Shown here one piece after another: positions 10,037-21,538 of a stretch of 64,000 bases of DNA. Source of the stretch: Xiphophorus maculatus (taxonomy: Eukaryota > Chordata > Actinopteri > Cyprinodontiformes > Poeciliidae); the NCBI RefSeq assembly GCF_002775205.1, contig NC_036457.1:3408475-3472474 (forward strand), in the 5' to 3' direction. Under the pieces are notes generated by a model, which saw only the letters and a list, made by a program, of their open reading frames with translations, was not told the DNA's origin and searched no databases. The translations under genes and the position numbers were made by a program. How positions within the stretch are numbered: position 1 is the first letter of the stretch; every line of letters begins with the position of its first letter.

Positions 10037-12631
10037 CGAAAATAAACATGTTTCTATGTGTGGAGGCTGTGAGGCAAAGATTATCAACAAACTACATGAA
10101 ATAAACATTTTATTTCTATGTGTAATCATCAGACTGTGATAAAAGTGTATTAAACACCAACATCCAAAAATCATATTTTTGGTGATAGATATGAATTCAA
10201 ACAAATATTTTTGGAATTGCTTCCTTTTTTTTTTTTAAATGACTTTATATGTCACAGCAGACAAATGGTTCAACAGACACACTCACTGATTTATTATGGA
10301 CAGTTTATCTAGGGATTTGAACAAAGAGAAAATATGTTACTTGTTTAAAAAGAGCATCAGAATGTGGAAGAGAAATTATTAATATGACTTTTAATGTCTC
10401 AACACACACACACACCAAAACACATGACTGGTCATGTCACCATATGAACAAACCAATCATTGTGATTTTGTTGACATGTCATTGTTTCAGACAGAATATG
10501 ATCTCACTGTGAAATAATAATGATTTCCCTGCTGAACTGGACCAGACCTCAGAGCCTGAATAAAACTGGCAACAGAGTGTTAGCATCCAGCATCAGGAGC
10601 TAATGTTAGCTCTATTTATCTTTTATGGACTGAAATAATCCATCTTTATACATGAAAATAAAAAAACAAACTAAAAGATTACAAACTTAAAGATAAGTAT
10701 CTGAACTAAATCTATTTGCAAAACCTCACTTTTTTCTAAGTGTTTCAACTACATACTGTTAACAACAATATGAGGAAATGCTGCACCTGTCCACTAGGTG
10801 GCAGCTGAGCAAAATAAAAACACCTCAGATCATAAATGATCTAAGAAAATACAAATAAATGTTTGTAAAATATGACAATAACAAAACATGTCCTTCTATC
10901 GCTCTAAGTATTTACATGCTACAGTCTACACCAGGAAATGAGCAAAAAAAACAAAGGAAAAAATGACCTGAGCATCAAGAACTAACATAAAGTTTCCTCT
11001 GATTTTCTACCTGAACTGTATTGATTTTTCATCAGTAACGTTCCTCTGGTTTAAAAGCTTGTACCCTATCGGTATCCCTGTGATATTTTACAAATCAACA
11101 AATTCTGTCTCAAGTTAAAAATATCAAGTGTAAAATGTAACATTTTAGCTCTGGTGTGACCTAAAAGATCAGGATTCAGCTTCCAAGGGATGGAAAAACA
11201 GTCTGCGCTAAATAAACATTCATGTTGTGCAACAAGAATATCAAAGTTTACTGTGAATCTTTTACCTTGGTAATCTATTATACTTTGAACTAAATAAATG
11301 ATTGTCAGACGGTTCAGAACAGCTCAAACATGTTTGCATATAATGCAGCACAACATCCTCAGCCTGGATAGTTTCTTGTTTTTATTTTTTATTTTATTTT
11401 TATTTTTTGCAATAAAGTGCAAGTTTTAATATCTGTCGCCTTAAGATTATTTAATCTTAAGGTGACAGAATAAAACAATATTAAAACTTGAACTTTAGGG
11501 CCAAATATTGGAGATATATGATTATGCAGTTTAGAAGAAGTGCAAAATAAGATTAAACTGCTCACTTTGAAGTCAAAAACTGTAAAATGTTGCAACTTCA
11601 GGGATCATAAAATGTCTTAGGAAACAGACTAATTTTAAAAAATGTTTTTGTTAGTTTGGGTATGACTCTGTAGAAATGAGATTTTTTCTTATGAAGGTGT
11701 AGAAACCTGATGCCGTCTAAGATCATATTGAAACAGGACAAAACAGAGGGCAAAACACCTAAACTGTCTGGTTTCAATGCAGTGGAGCAAACGATCTACA
11801 TGCAGTTATAAACTTAACAAATCCTAATATAAATGTATATTTATACATACATATAGGTTCTGGTGGTCTATAGCCACCACAACCTTTAGGGTCTGAAAAC
11901 ATTTTCTGTGGAAAGAGTCAAAATCACATGTGAGCATTTCATGTGTGTTCTCCATGCAGGAGACATTTTAATGTTGTGTTTACCCAGAAAGACTGAACTG
12001 AAGGGCTTGGTGTATCTGAAAAAAACTGCAGGCATCCGATCAAAGATGTGGCGTCCTTTTATTATCATTCAACTTACAATTCTTGATGCAGCAAAACAAA
12101 CCAGTAAACAGAAAATATCAAACTTAGAACTCCTTTCTGATAATACAGTTGCTACAACTACTGAACTACTGCAAAAACTATATGAAAAACATGTTCTGCC
12201 CCGTTCTAGAACATTCCCACCCATTAAGGCTCTGATAGGTTGTTGTCGACCATGATTGACAGGCAGACCAGCCAATCACGGTTCAGACAAGCCTACAAGG
12301 CGAAGTCCAGCGAAGCTGTGGTATTTTCCACAAAGACGTTTCCATGAAGTAATTAGAAAAGGTATGTGCATGTGTGTTTTTGAAGAGTGTTAAACTTCAA
12401 AAAATTTTCTTTTGGCTCATTTTGTTTCTTAATATGCACAACTTACTTGGGTTGTTTCTGACATCTGATATAAAATACTGCATATACATTTTTTTGGAAA
12501 AAAAAAATCTGAACTGCCTGCTGCAAACCACATGCTCCACCTCCACCTGTACCTTGGACTTTGCTTCAAATCAAATATATGTCCTAAAGTAAAGCTGGTG
12601 CACAGCAGCAGGTATTAAACGTGTTGCAGTG
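10037..12631 (+). other. Intergenic region between CYP2K genes 1 and 2
   Basis: No gene is seen. AATAAA signals follow gene 1 near 10040 and 10100. From about 10740 onward the sequence is a diverged paralogue of the gene 3 flank (19740-21448), including a shared CCACTAGGTGGCAGCTGAG stretch near 10793 and the homologous promoter just before 12632. The SINE relic of copies A and B is not visible in the corresponding place here. The part after about 11640 up to 12390 is poorly matched, and a relic insertion is possible. Confidence 0.6.
11420..11490 (+). repeat. Two-tier inverted repeat upstream of gene 2
   Basis: An inner pair of 17-nt arms (11433-11449 and 11452-11468, one mismatch, 2-nt loop) is enclosed by a perfect 13-nt outer pair (11420-11432 and 11478-11490). 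The paralogous segments near 5680 and 20570 lack the hairpin, so it arose after the duplication of the flank. Confidence 0.8.
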
Positions 12632-15600
12632 ATGGGAGCGATGGAGGTTTTTCTCCAGTCATTCAGCCCAGTTTCAGTTTTAGGTTCTGTGGTTTTAATA
12701 ATCATTGGGTTTCACTTTTTCCTCTCCAAGTCCAGACCTCAGGGCCACAGACAGGGACCACCAGGACCAAAACCCCTTCCCATCATTGGCAATCTGCTGC
12801 AGCTCGATGTTAAGAGACTTGACCAAGCATTCCTGAAGGTGAGACACAACTGATCTCAACATTCCTCTCTACTATATTTCATGTATTTTTGCAATTTACT
12901 TTCTTTTAAACTATTATATATCTTGTTTTTTTATCCATCCTTGCCCAGAACAAAAAATGGGCCCCTGTTGCACTAAAACCTGATTATGTTAAAGGACTTA
13001 TATGCTGTAACTAATAGTATTCTAGTATTATGAAGGAAATCCAGTCATCACAAGGGCATATTCTAGGTCAGGTGATCTGACTTATCAAACATTGCAGTTT
13101 ATTTTATTATTCAAAGTTTTCTATCTAAGGAAACCGAGCAGATTGAATCAAGACATTAACTTTGCAGCAACCCATCATACTGAGCATGCATGCAGTGACA
13201 GAGAAGATCAAAACTCCCCTTAAACAGCATGCAGTGACAGAGAAGATCAAAACTCCTGGTTCTGCCAGGTTCAGCAGAACCAGAACCTGGCTCAGACAGG
13301 CTGGCTGGGCAGCTTGGCAGACTCTGTGGTTTCCTGCTCCATTCTTCACTGTGTTAGGGGGGGATGTCAGTCCTGCTGCAGCACCAGCAGGACTGACATT
13401 ATAGTAATTATAGTAACAATTATAGTAACAAAAACACACAATTTCATTATAAAGTTGTGATTTTTTTTACGATAATATATATTTGATGTATGTAGATATC
13501 ATTTTTTATATGGGAATAAAAAAGAAAAAAGAAATTGCTCTTGGGGGCCCCCTGGTGGCCGCGGTATGTCACGCTTGATCCAGACCTCCAAAGGTCTGGT
13601 AGAAGATAAGTTAGTTAAACAACGTTGCATAAAAGGACTTACCCTTCAGGAAGAGAGAAAAGAAAGATGAAAATAGAAAAAGAGCCCAGCATCAGGTTTC
13701 AGTCAAACCTCTCACTGTAGAGCAGAAGAGGACAGAGGCTGATTTTTAAACCTTTGCTGAGGAAGATAAGATCAGGGGATAAGATCAATCTGTATGGAAG
13801 TATCGGCCAATCATGGTACTATGAATGTATCTGTATGTTATACTGTACATGCATATAGGCTATAATGTAAACATCTCTATCAGAGATGCAATAAGTTCAT
13901 AATAAGTGTGTAAATGATCTAATCATCTGATTGTTGATTGCAGCAATCCAGATTATTAGCAGAAATAGAGGGCCCCAAAAGCAAGATTTGCTTAAGGCCC
14001 TATGGAAGCTTGGGCCGGCCCTGGTGGGAATACATGTCTGGGTTTGTGGGAATGGGGGAGACATCAGAGATCCTTGGGGGGCTGGGACTGTTTTGTCTCA
14101 ACTGTACCATCTGGACTTTTTCTGGGCCTGTCTCTGGATTGGGTCAGGGACTGGACACCAGGTGTGGGGGTTTTCCACAACCCCAATGTCTCCTTGCTAT
14201 CATGGTCGAGGCTGTGGATAGACTTGGGGCCTTGTGAGCCATTTGGGGTTGGGGCTGGCATTCTCTAAGGGTCATTTGATTTTTGGATTACTGCTCCTAA
14301 TTATAGTGGCTGGCCCTTATAATTTGCATTTTCTTTATCTCTTTCATCATAGCTTTCTAAGACGTATGGATCTGTGTTCACTGTCCACATGGGACCAAAG
14401 AAGACAGTGGTCCTCACAGGGTATAAGACGGTGAAAGAAGCATTTGTCAGTTATGCTGAGGAGTTTGGAGAACGGGAAGCACCCATCGTGGCTAAAGAAG
14501 CAAACCTGCATCACGGTACAGGTTTACAATTTCAGACAAGTAATGCTTCACATGTAGAGAAGTTAGTTTGCTGATTTATCTTATTAAACTGTTTTAAACA
14601 GGTATTGTATGGGCCAATGGAGACTCCTGGAAGGAAATGCGCCGCTTTGCTTTGACCAACCTGAAGGACTTTGGGATGGGAAAGAGAGTATGTGAGGAGA
14701 AAATCATTGAGGAATGTCACATCCTCATCCAGAAGTTGAAGGAGTTTAAAGGTAACAGCAGTAAGAAATAAGATATTTATTGAAGAAGAGCACATGTATT
14801 TAAGTTTTCAATAAAATGATTGAGTTTTGTGGCTCATTGTGAGACGTTTTGTGCAATCTGTGTCCTACGTATCATGGAAAAAGGCCAGAGATTTTTCAAT
14901 TGTGGAATCAGTGCAAAAGTTTCATGGAGGAGTCAAGATTACTGGACATTTATAGTCAAACTTTTCCCTAATTCTGTCAACAAATATAAAAACATACTTG
15001 GTATTGTACAGGAGAACTAAGGCCCAAAAAATCTTGAATATATTTTTTATACTGTAGTTGCTTAAGTAGTTTTTATTTTTACTTTTTTAAATGCTAATCT
15101 AGAATGACTAATTGTTGGCAGATTTCCCCATGAAAAGTTTTTCTTTATCTTGAGGCATTATAGTTAACTGCTGCTGAGAGTTACTCTTTGCAGTCCAACG
15201 TCAAAGTAAAACAATTCTCTGAATAGAGTTAATAAAGTGTTGAATAATGATTTTCTGGTTCCTTTGTTGCAGGTGAAGCTTTTGATTTGTCCCAACATAT
15301 AAACTATGCAGTTTGTAATGTAATCTGCTCCATGGTTTATGGCAAAAGATTTGAATATGATGATCTAGAGTTCACTACCGTTGTAAATCGAACAAACCAA
15401 GTCATTCAACTGTTGGGCTCGCCAGCAATAAAGGTGTGACTGGACTGTTTTAAAGCATAAAATCTGCTAACATTGGACTGAACAGAGAAGTCACTGTTTA
15501 TGTTGTGTTCATCATCAGCTGTACAACATGTTCCCAAAGATTGGCAAGCTGGTGTTTTCAGCCAGAAAGAAAATGAGCGATATATTTGCTGCCAATGAAC

Positions 15601-17971
15601 AGCATTATCTGATGCTGCTGAACCGTTTGAAAGAGACTCTCAGTCCACAGATGTGCAGAGGAGTTGCAGACGCTTTCCTCATCCGTCAACAGCAACTCAA
15701 GGTCAGAACCTATGTTACATAATTTACTGTTTATTCTCTCAGGACGCTGACAAGCTAATCAACCACTGCTGGAGTTCAGGCCACCGGTTATGAATAATCA
15801 CAAAATAAACATCCATAAAACCATAAAACCATAAAGAAATGGTTTGTGGTTTGTAGGAAACACACAAATGTCTGTTTACCACAAACAGGGAAATGTCTGA
15901 GTATTGATGTTCCTGATATTAGTGGAGCTGTTGACAGCTGGTTGCCATGGCAACGGGGGTGTCTGTGGGATAAGAGTGAAGCTGAGTGGTTGAAAGTTGT
16001 TCTTCACTTGTTCTACTGTTATTTGCTTTTTGTTGTGAAACACTGAAGCCCGACTAATTCCTAAAAGTTCAATGAACAATGAAAACTGGACTAATAGGGC
16101 GTCCCGTGGTGGCGTAGTGGTTAGCGTGACCCGTATTTGGAGGCCTTGAGTCCTCGTCACGGGTTCGACTCCCGGACCCGACGACATTTGCCGCATGTCT
16201 TCCCCCCTTTCCTTCCCCGTTTCCTGTCATCATATAAGGGACACTAGAGCCCACAAAAGACCCCCTGGAGGGTAAAAAAACCCAAAACAAACTGGACTAA
16301 TTGCCTTGTATTCATAAGTCATCAAGTAAGAAAAAAATACTTCAAAAAGTATTTATTGGAATGTCCCTTTCAGTGGCAATTATGTCAATTTTCATGAATT
16401 GTCCAGTATAAAAAAATAAATTGGTTTAGCTTTCTTTTGCAGCTTGAAAGAACAGACAGAAACCAAACTATTGGTAGATTCATTTCTAGAAAGAAAACAA
16501 GTTTACATATCAAAACTTCGGCAGATTTAATCTAAGCCACATTTTAGAGATAAAAAATGAGGCCTGTTAGCCTTTGCTCAGCCAAACATTTTTGTGACAA
16601 ATTCCAGCACAAAAACATTTTTCAATACTGAACCATCGGACCAGTCTGCTTGTGGACTCAGTCGGTAGTAATGGTGCCAGTGACACTAGCTATAGCTGCT
16701 AATAGTCACTGTCTTATCCAGTAATGTATATCAATGGTGCTCACCCTGGATGCATGACTGGCACACGTGGTGCTCCAACCCCGAAGCTCCAACAGAATCG
16801 GCGCCTATGATTTCTCCATAATATACTGTATATCTACTGTATATCCGTCTTTTTCACACCACTAATAAAAATCATTCTTAATACACTACTAAGAAAGCTA
16901 TTTTACTACAATATTTTATATACCTTCTACTTGAGCTAAGCAAATGGGAAAGTACTTTAGCATGACATGCGTTAGCCTTTGACTACACATCGAACCGTTT
17001 TGGTTTTTAAAATCTCAGCTGATCTTCTGCAGGAATCTGGGATCACCGACAGTCTCTATCACAACGACAACCTGCTGGTGACAGTCATGAACCTGTTCGC
17101 TGCTGGAACTGAAACTACATCAACTACCCTGAGATGGGCATTCCTGTATATGGCCAAATATCCAAAAATACAAGGTCAGGAACATCTAGTTCTAGATTAT
17201 GTAAAAATAGAACAATGTGCTACAGAACTTATGGTTTCTGCAGATTATTTAAAGAGCTGTTGTATCCTTGTCATTTATTGACTTTGATCTTTCAGACCAG
17301 GTCCAGCAGGAGCTGAGGAATGTGATTGGAAGTCGGCAGGTTCAGGTTGAAGACAGACAGAACCTGCCTTTTACAGACGCCGTCATCCACGAGATACAGA
17401 GAATTGCCAACATTGCTCCTTTGGCAATTCCTCACAGGACTAGCCAAGACGTCACGTTCCAAGGTCATTTTATTGAGAAGGTGAGAAATTAGGCTTGATG
17501 GTGCACTATCAACAGCTATTCCCTATATTTCAACATACAGCATATAAATGATGACTGATTTGTGGTTTTTAGGGAACTCCAGTAATTGCTGTTTTAACGT
17601 CCGTCCTGCAAGATGAGAGCGAATGGGAGAAACCGAACGTCTTTTATCCAGGCAACTTCCTCAGCAAAGATGGGAAGTTCCTCAAGCGAGACGCCTTCCT
17701 GCCTTTTTCAGCAGGTTGGACTGATTATTGTCTTATATAGATCCTTACTCTACAGGCATTGGCTGAGGATGTGTTTCTAATAGGTCGCAGGGTTTGCCTT
17801 GGAGAGAGTCTGGCCAGAATGAAGCTTTTCATCTTCTTCGCCACGCTCCTGCAGCACTTCCGATTTTCTCCTCCACCTGGAGTTACAGAGGAAGAACTCG
17901 ATCTAACTCCACGAGTTGGTGGTACTCTGAGCCCTCAACCTCACACGCTCTGTGTTATCCCTTTAAATTAA
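12632..17971 (+). CDS. cyp2k: Cytochrome P450 family 2, CYP2K-like (gene 2)
   Basis: Nine exons give 506 residues: 12632-12838, 14353-14515, 14602-14751, 15273-15433, 15519-15701, 17033-17174, 17296-17480, 17573-17714 and 17784-17971. The ATG at 12632 was chosen over an in-frame GTG just before it. Visible marks are a hydrophobic anchor (about 10-32), the [12 protein letters not shown] hinge, the I-helix AGTETT (312-317), the ExxR motif EIQR (368-371) and the haem loop FSAGRRVCLG with Cys449. It is expected to act as an ER monooxygenase with cytochrome P450 reductase. It differs from gene 3 at about 14 residues noted by eye, including two near substrate recognition site 1. Intron 1 (1.5 kb) holds DNA absent from gene 3, and intron 5 holds a SINE shared with gene 3. 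Nothing suggests loss of function. Confidence 0.95.
13188..13256 (+). repeat. Two-copy direct repeat, 39-bp period
   Basis: A 30-nt unit beginning GCATGCAGTGACAGAG occurs at 13188-13217 and again, identical, at 13227-13256. Confidence 0.9.
13364..13399 (+). repeat. Perfect hairpin, 15-bp arms and 6-nt loop
   Basis: Arms 13364-13378 (ATGTCAGTCCTGCTG) and 13385-13399 are exact reverse complements, with a CAGCAC loop. It lies in the gene 2-specific part of intron 1 and has no T-run that would suggest a terminator. Confidence 0.9.
16097..16288 (+). mobile_element. tRNA-derived SINE in intron 5 of gene 2
   Basis: A tRNA-like head has an A-box-like TGGCGTAGTGGTTAGCG and a B-box GGGTTCGACTCCC (16161-16173). 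The body GCCGCATGTCTTCCCCCC and the CACTAGAGCCCACAAAAGAC tail region are known from many teleost SINEs. The same insertion is in gene 3 (23858), so it predates the gene 2/3 split. Confidence 0.85.
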
Positions 17972-19841
17972 GGAGGAACCTACAGTATATGTGAAAAAAA
18001 TGGTACTTTATACCTAACAGAAATCAAAGTAAATGTCCTAAAATAGAGAAAATTTGTTTTTAATGTGAAATCTTTACTCCACAAATATCCACCATCAATC
18101 ACCATCACCATGTATTCAGATGTTTTGTATCTTCATCAAGTCAAAGTTATTATTTTTGGACAAGCTAAGCTAACTTTCAATGACATTTTGTGCTGTGAAA
18201 TGAATGATGGTTATGCTGGACCTCCAGCCTTGTACGAGTCAAACTGCAGGAGTTTAGTGTATAACTGCTGAATCAACAATCCACTGCATTTAAAACAATT
18301 TGATTCCATCAGTAGGAAGAGGAGGAGTTTCAGGAAAGAAAGTCTGTGATGGAAAACTTAAAACTCTGCAGCCAAGACAAACACACCCTCGCTGCAGCAT
18401 CGCTGCATCAGGACAGGATCTGTCTTTCACTCGTCGTTCGTTTGGGCGACATCAGCAAAACCTGAAACCTAAAAATCGATTCTACAAAAGGTAATGGATA
18501 TCCAATTCAGTCAAACTATAGACCATTGCTTCATCAAAATAAAGTTGTGTCTTTGCACTGTGAAATAATACCTGGAATGCATACAAAGTGTCAATTAGTG
18601 TAAATTAATCTTCATTCATTTAGAGCTTAGTACAATCCCTGGTCTTTACATATTCATACAAATTACTATAGATCTTTCTATGGGTTATTTCATCTTTTAT
18701 TGCTTAAATCTGTGTTAGGTTAAACTAAGTAACACTCTCCAAATGTATTTGTCTGAACAGACGGTTACTTGATTTTGTGTGTTTATAGTAAAATTCAAAA
18801 CAAAAAGGTTAATAGAAATGTTTTATGTTCTACAAAGTAAATTGAAGAATGTCTGTTAATGTAGTTAAAATCTTTACATTTCAGAGAAGAGGACATCTTT
18901 CCCAATCTGTTTTTCAGTCAGTCCTGCCAAGAATGACTTACTTCTCCTCCTATATTTAACCTAGGCAAAATTGTTCTTTCAGGTCCAGTAGCTCAAACAT
19001 TAGTGAGAGAATCTGTTCGCATAAGAGCTTTACTAAGAAATGATGAAATGCCTAAGATGTACATACCTATTAAAATTTAACATTGAGTAATATTTGTCTG
19101 TTTTTATTACATATTAAGCCTTTCGTTCACATGAACTCAATCTAATACAAAGTGATCTGTGACTAATAGCAGCAGATCTGAGGTTATTCAGAGACTTTAA
19201 AGGACTGTCATTGTTTCATTGTTGCATGGTTTCTCATAATATTGCATGACATATTTTAATAAATTAATTCATCATTTCAAAAGTTTCCTGCTTATAAGGA
19301 AGAAATATGTTTGGATTTAATGGATCAATTAAATTATCTTGTAACCAGGTTGCTATGTATTGCAAATTTTTTGCTCAGGTCCCTCTTGAAAATGAGATCT
19401 AGATCTCAGCGGGGTTTACCTGATTAAATAAAGGAATATATATATATATAGAAATATATATAGGAATATTTATAAATCCATTAAATTGATCCATTAATTC
19501 AATGTAATCAATTTCCATTGAATTAATAAAAATTAATTCAATGGAAATTTATTTATTTCCAGTAATCGATTACTTTTTTAATCGATTATCAGCGATTAAG
19601 AAAGTAAATATTACTCTTCAAACTACACCACTTACTCCATTTGACCACAAAGTGGCAGCAAAGATTATCTACTTCCAAACTGCAGGTCTTTGTGTTGATC
19701 TGTTTCTGTTTCATCTCTATGCTGCTGATTCCAACAAAAATATTAGAAAATGCAGCTTCTGTCCACTAGGTGGCAGCTGAGCAAAGTAAAAACAACTCGG
19801 ATCATAAAATGTCTAAAGAAAATACCATTGTTGTTTGCAGA
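17972..19841 (+). other. 3' flank of gene 2 and spacer to gene 3
   Basis: No gene is seen. Several blocks (18300-18480, 18510-18600, 19090-19260) match the 3' flank of gene 3 (29995-30150 and 30380-30880) with moderate divergence, so the duplication unit included this flank. The first clear AATAAA is near 18538. 19750-19841 carries the CCACTAGGTGGCAGCTGAG stretch also seen upstream of gene 2. Confidence 0.6.
19510..19549 (+). repeat. Perfect hairpin, 18-bp arms and 4-nt loop
   Basis: Arms 19510-19527 (AATTTCCATTGAATTAAT) and 19532-19549 are exact reverse complements around AAAA. It sits in an AT-rich spacer next to an imperfect ATATAT run at 19438-19465. Confidence 0.9.
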
Positions 19842-21538
19842 CTATCTGCACACAGTAAAACTTCTTGTTAATACTGTAAGCAGTTACAAGCTGTAATCTA
19901 CATCAGTGAGATGAACCCAGGAAACCAGCAAAAAATGGAGGCTTAGGAAAAAATGAACTGAACGTTGAAAACTACTAATAATATAAAGTTACCTGTAGTT
20001 TAAAAACTTGTATTCCTTCTGAATTCTATCTATGGGATAAAATGACACATAACTTATCAAGAAAAACAACAGAATGTTTTTTTTTTTTTAATGTTTTCAG
20101 GAAAAACTGAGAAACATTTATACTCTTCTAATTACTGAAGGTGATAAGAGAGCCAGAAATCAGCTTGATCCAAAAAACACATCAACTGTGCAAAGACTGG
20201 AGCAGAGTGACCTCGGCGCTGACATCAGCGCTGACATCACTGAGTCCTGCAAACACGAGACTAATGATCTTTTTATTACTCAGGCATCTGGGTAATAAAA
20301 AGATTAAACACACAGCTATGTAAGTAAAATGAAGATACCTGAGAGAATTCAACTTACAAGAGATGGAAAAATAATCTGGGCAAAATAAACATTCATGTTG
20401 AGCAACAAGAATATCAACGTTTACTGTAAATCTTTAACTTTGCAGCTCTATTAAACTTTGAACTAAATAAATTATTGTCAGCTGTTTCATAACAATCTAA
20501 ACATGTTAGCCTGGATAGATTTTTCCCCTGAAGAATGAAAAATATAAATTGTCACAGTAGAATAACACAATATTAAAACTTGCAAAATATCAGAGAGATA
20601 AAATTATGCAATTTTAAAGAACTGCAAAATAAGATTAAGTTGTTAACTTTGACGTTAAAAACTGTAAAATGTTGGGCTGGCTGTAATAACCCATACATGG
20701 AGGACTTAGCCGTTGACACGGCCGTCACAGATTCGAGTCTCGGCCTGATGACCTTTGCCTCATATCTTCTCCCTCCCTCATTACACACATTCCAGTTTTG
20801 TCTCTCAAATGAAGGCCACACAGAGTCAATAAAACCTTTTAAAAAGCTGTAAAATGTGCCTTCAAACTGTCTGGAGAAAAATTTCCTCTTTAGGTTTATG
20901 GTGTTTTTAAAACTATTAAAGATCAGAAATGTTTACAACTGAAGTTTGATTTTTTTAAAACATAAAATGCTTTGCAAAGAAAATGTCACTAACTCTTAAA
21001 AGGGAACAATAAAAGCAATTTTTTCAGTATGGGTCTGGTGGGACTCTTTAGTGCTTTTATTTTGAAGGTTTAGAATCCTGGTGCTGTCTAAGATCACGTC
21101 TCCAAGAAAACAAAACATCTTCTGTCTGGTTTCAATGCAGTGGAGCACAAGATCTACTCAACCAGTCACACTATATGCGGTGATCCACCTGGCAAAAGTT
21201 AATATAAACCTTTAAGGACCACCAGAACCTTCAAGGCTCATTTTGTTTTAGTTTTTTAATATGCACAGCTAACTTGGGTTGTTTCTGACATCTGATATGA
21301 AATACTGCAAATACATTGTAATGTTCCAAACTGCCTGTTGTAAACCACATGCTCCACCTCCACCTGTACCTTGGACTTTGCTTCAAATCAAATATATGTC
21401 CTACAGTAAAGCTGGTGCACAGCAGCAGGTATTAAACGTGTTGCAGTGATGGGAGCGATGGAGGTTTTTCTCCAGTCATTCAGCCCAGTTTCAGTTTTAG
21501 GTTCTGTGGTTTTAATCCTCATTGGGTTTCACTTTTTC
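19842..21538 (+). repeat. Segmental duplication, copy B (5' flank and start of gene 3)
   Basis: This is the near-identical partner of 4955-6651, and here it is continuous with the complete gene 3. It is likely to contain the gene 3 promoter; a TATA-like stretch lies near 21200-21207. It keeps the SINE relic at about 20695-20847. The left side is uninterrupted, so it is the empty-site control for the LTR insertion at 4954/4955. Confidence 0.9.
20695..20847 (+). mobile_element. tRNA-derived SINE relic (copy B)
   Basis: This is the same relic as at 5808-5960, at the same position in the duplicated flank, with one visible C/T difference in the tRNA-like head. Confidence 0.55.

Larger units (their letters stand above)
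12994..14343 (+). other. Gene 2-specific block in intron 1 with repeat debris
   Basis: Intron 1 matches gene 3 up to 12993 and again from about 14344; the 1350 bp between is unique to gene 2. It contains a 39-bp-period direct repeat, a perfect hairpin, a small CCAGACCT/AGGTCTGG hairpin near 13582-13601 and a stretch ending GGGCCGGCCCTGG near 14023, which resembles an hAT terminus. The open frames in 13930-14270 have no recognisable similarity and look like chance. Confidence 0.55.

Noticed and set aside
13931-14268. Three overlapping plus-strand open frames in intron 1 of gene 2
   Set aside because: They overlap in different frames in a GC-richer repeat-like block, and none resembles a known protein.
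16097-16180. Possible true tRNA gene
   Set aside because: The head has promoter boxes but cannot be folded into a normal cloverleaf by eye, is followed by a SINE body, and is repeated at 23858; it is SINE sequence.
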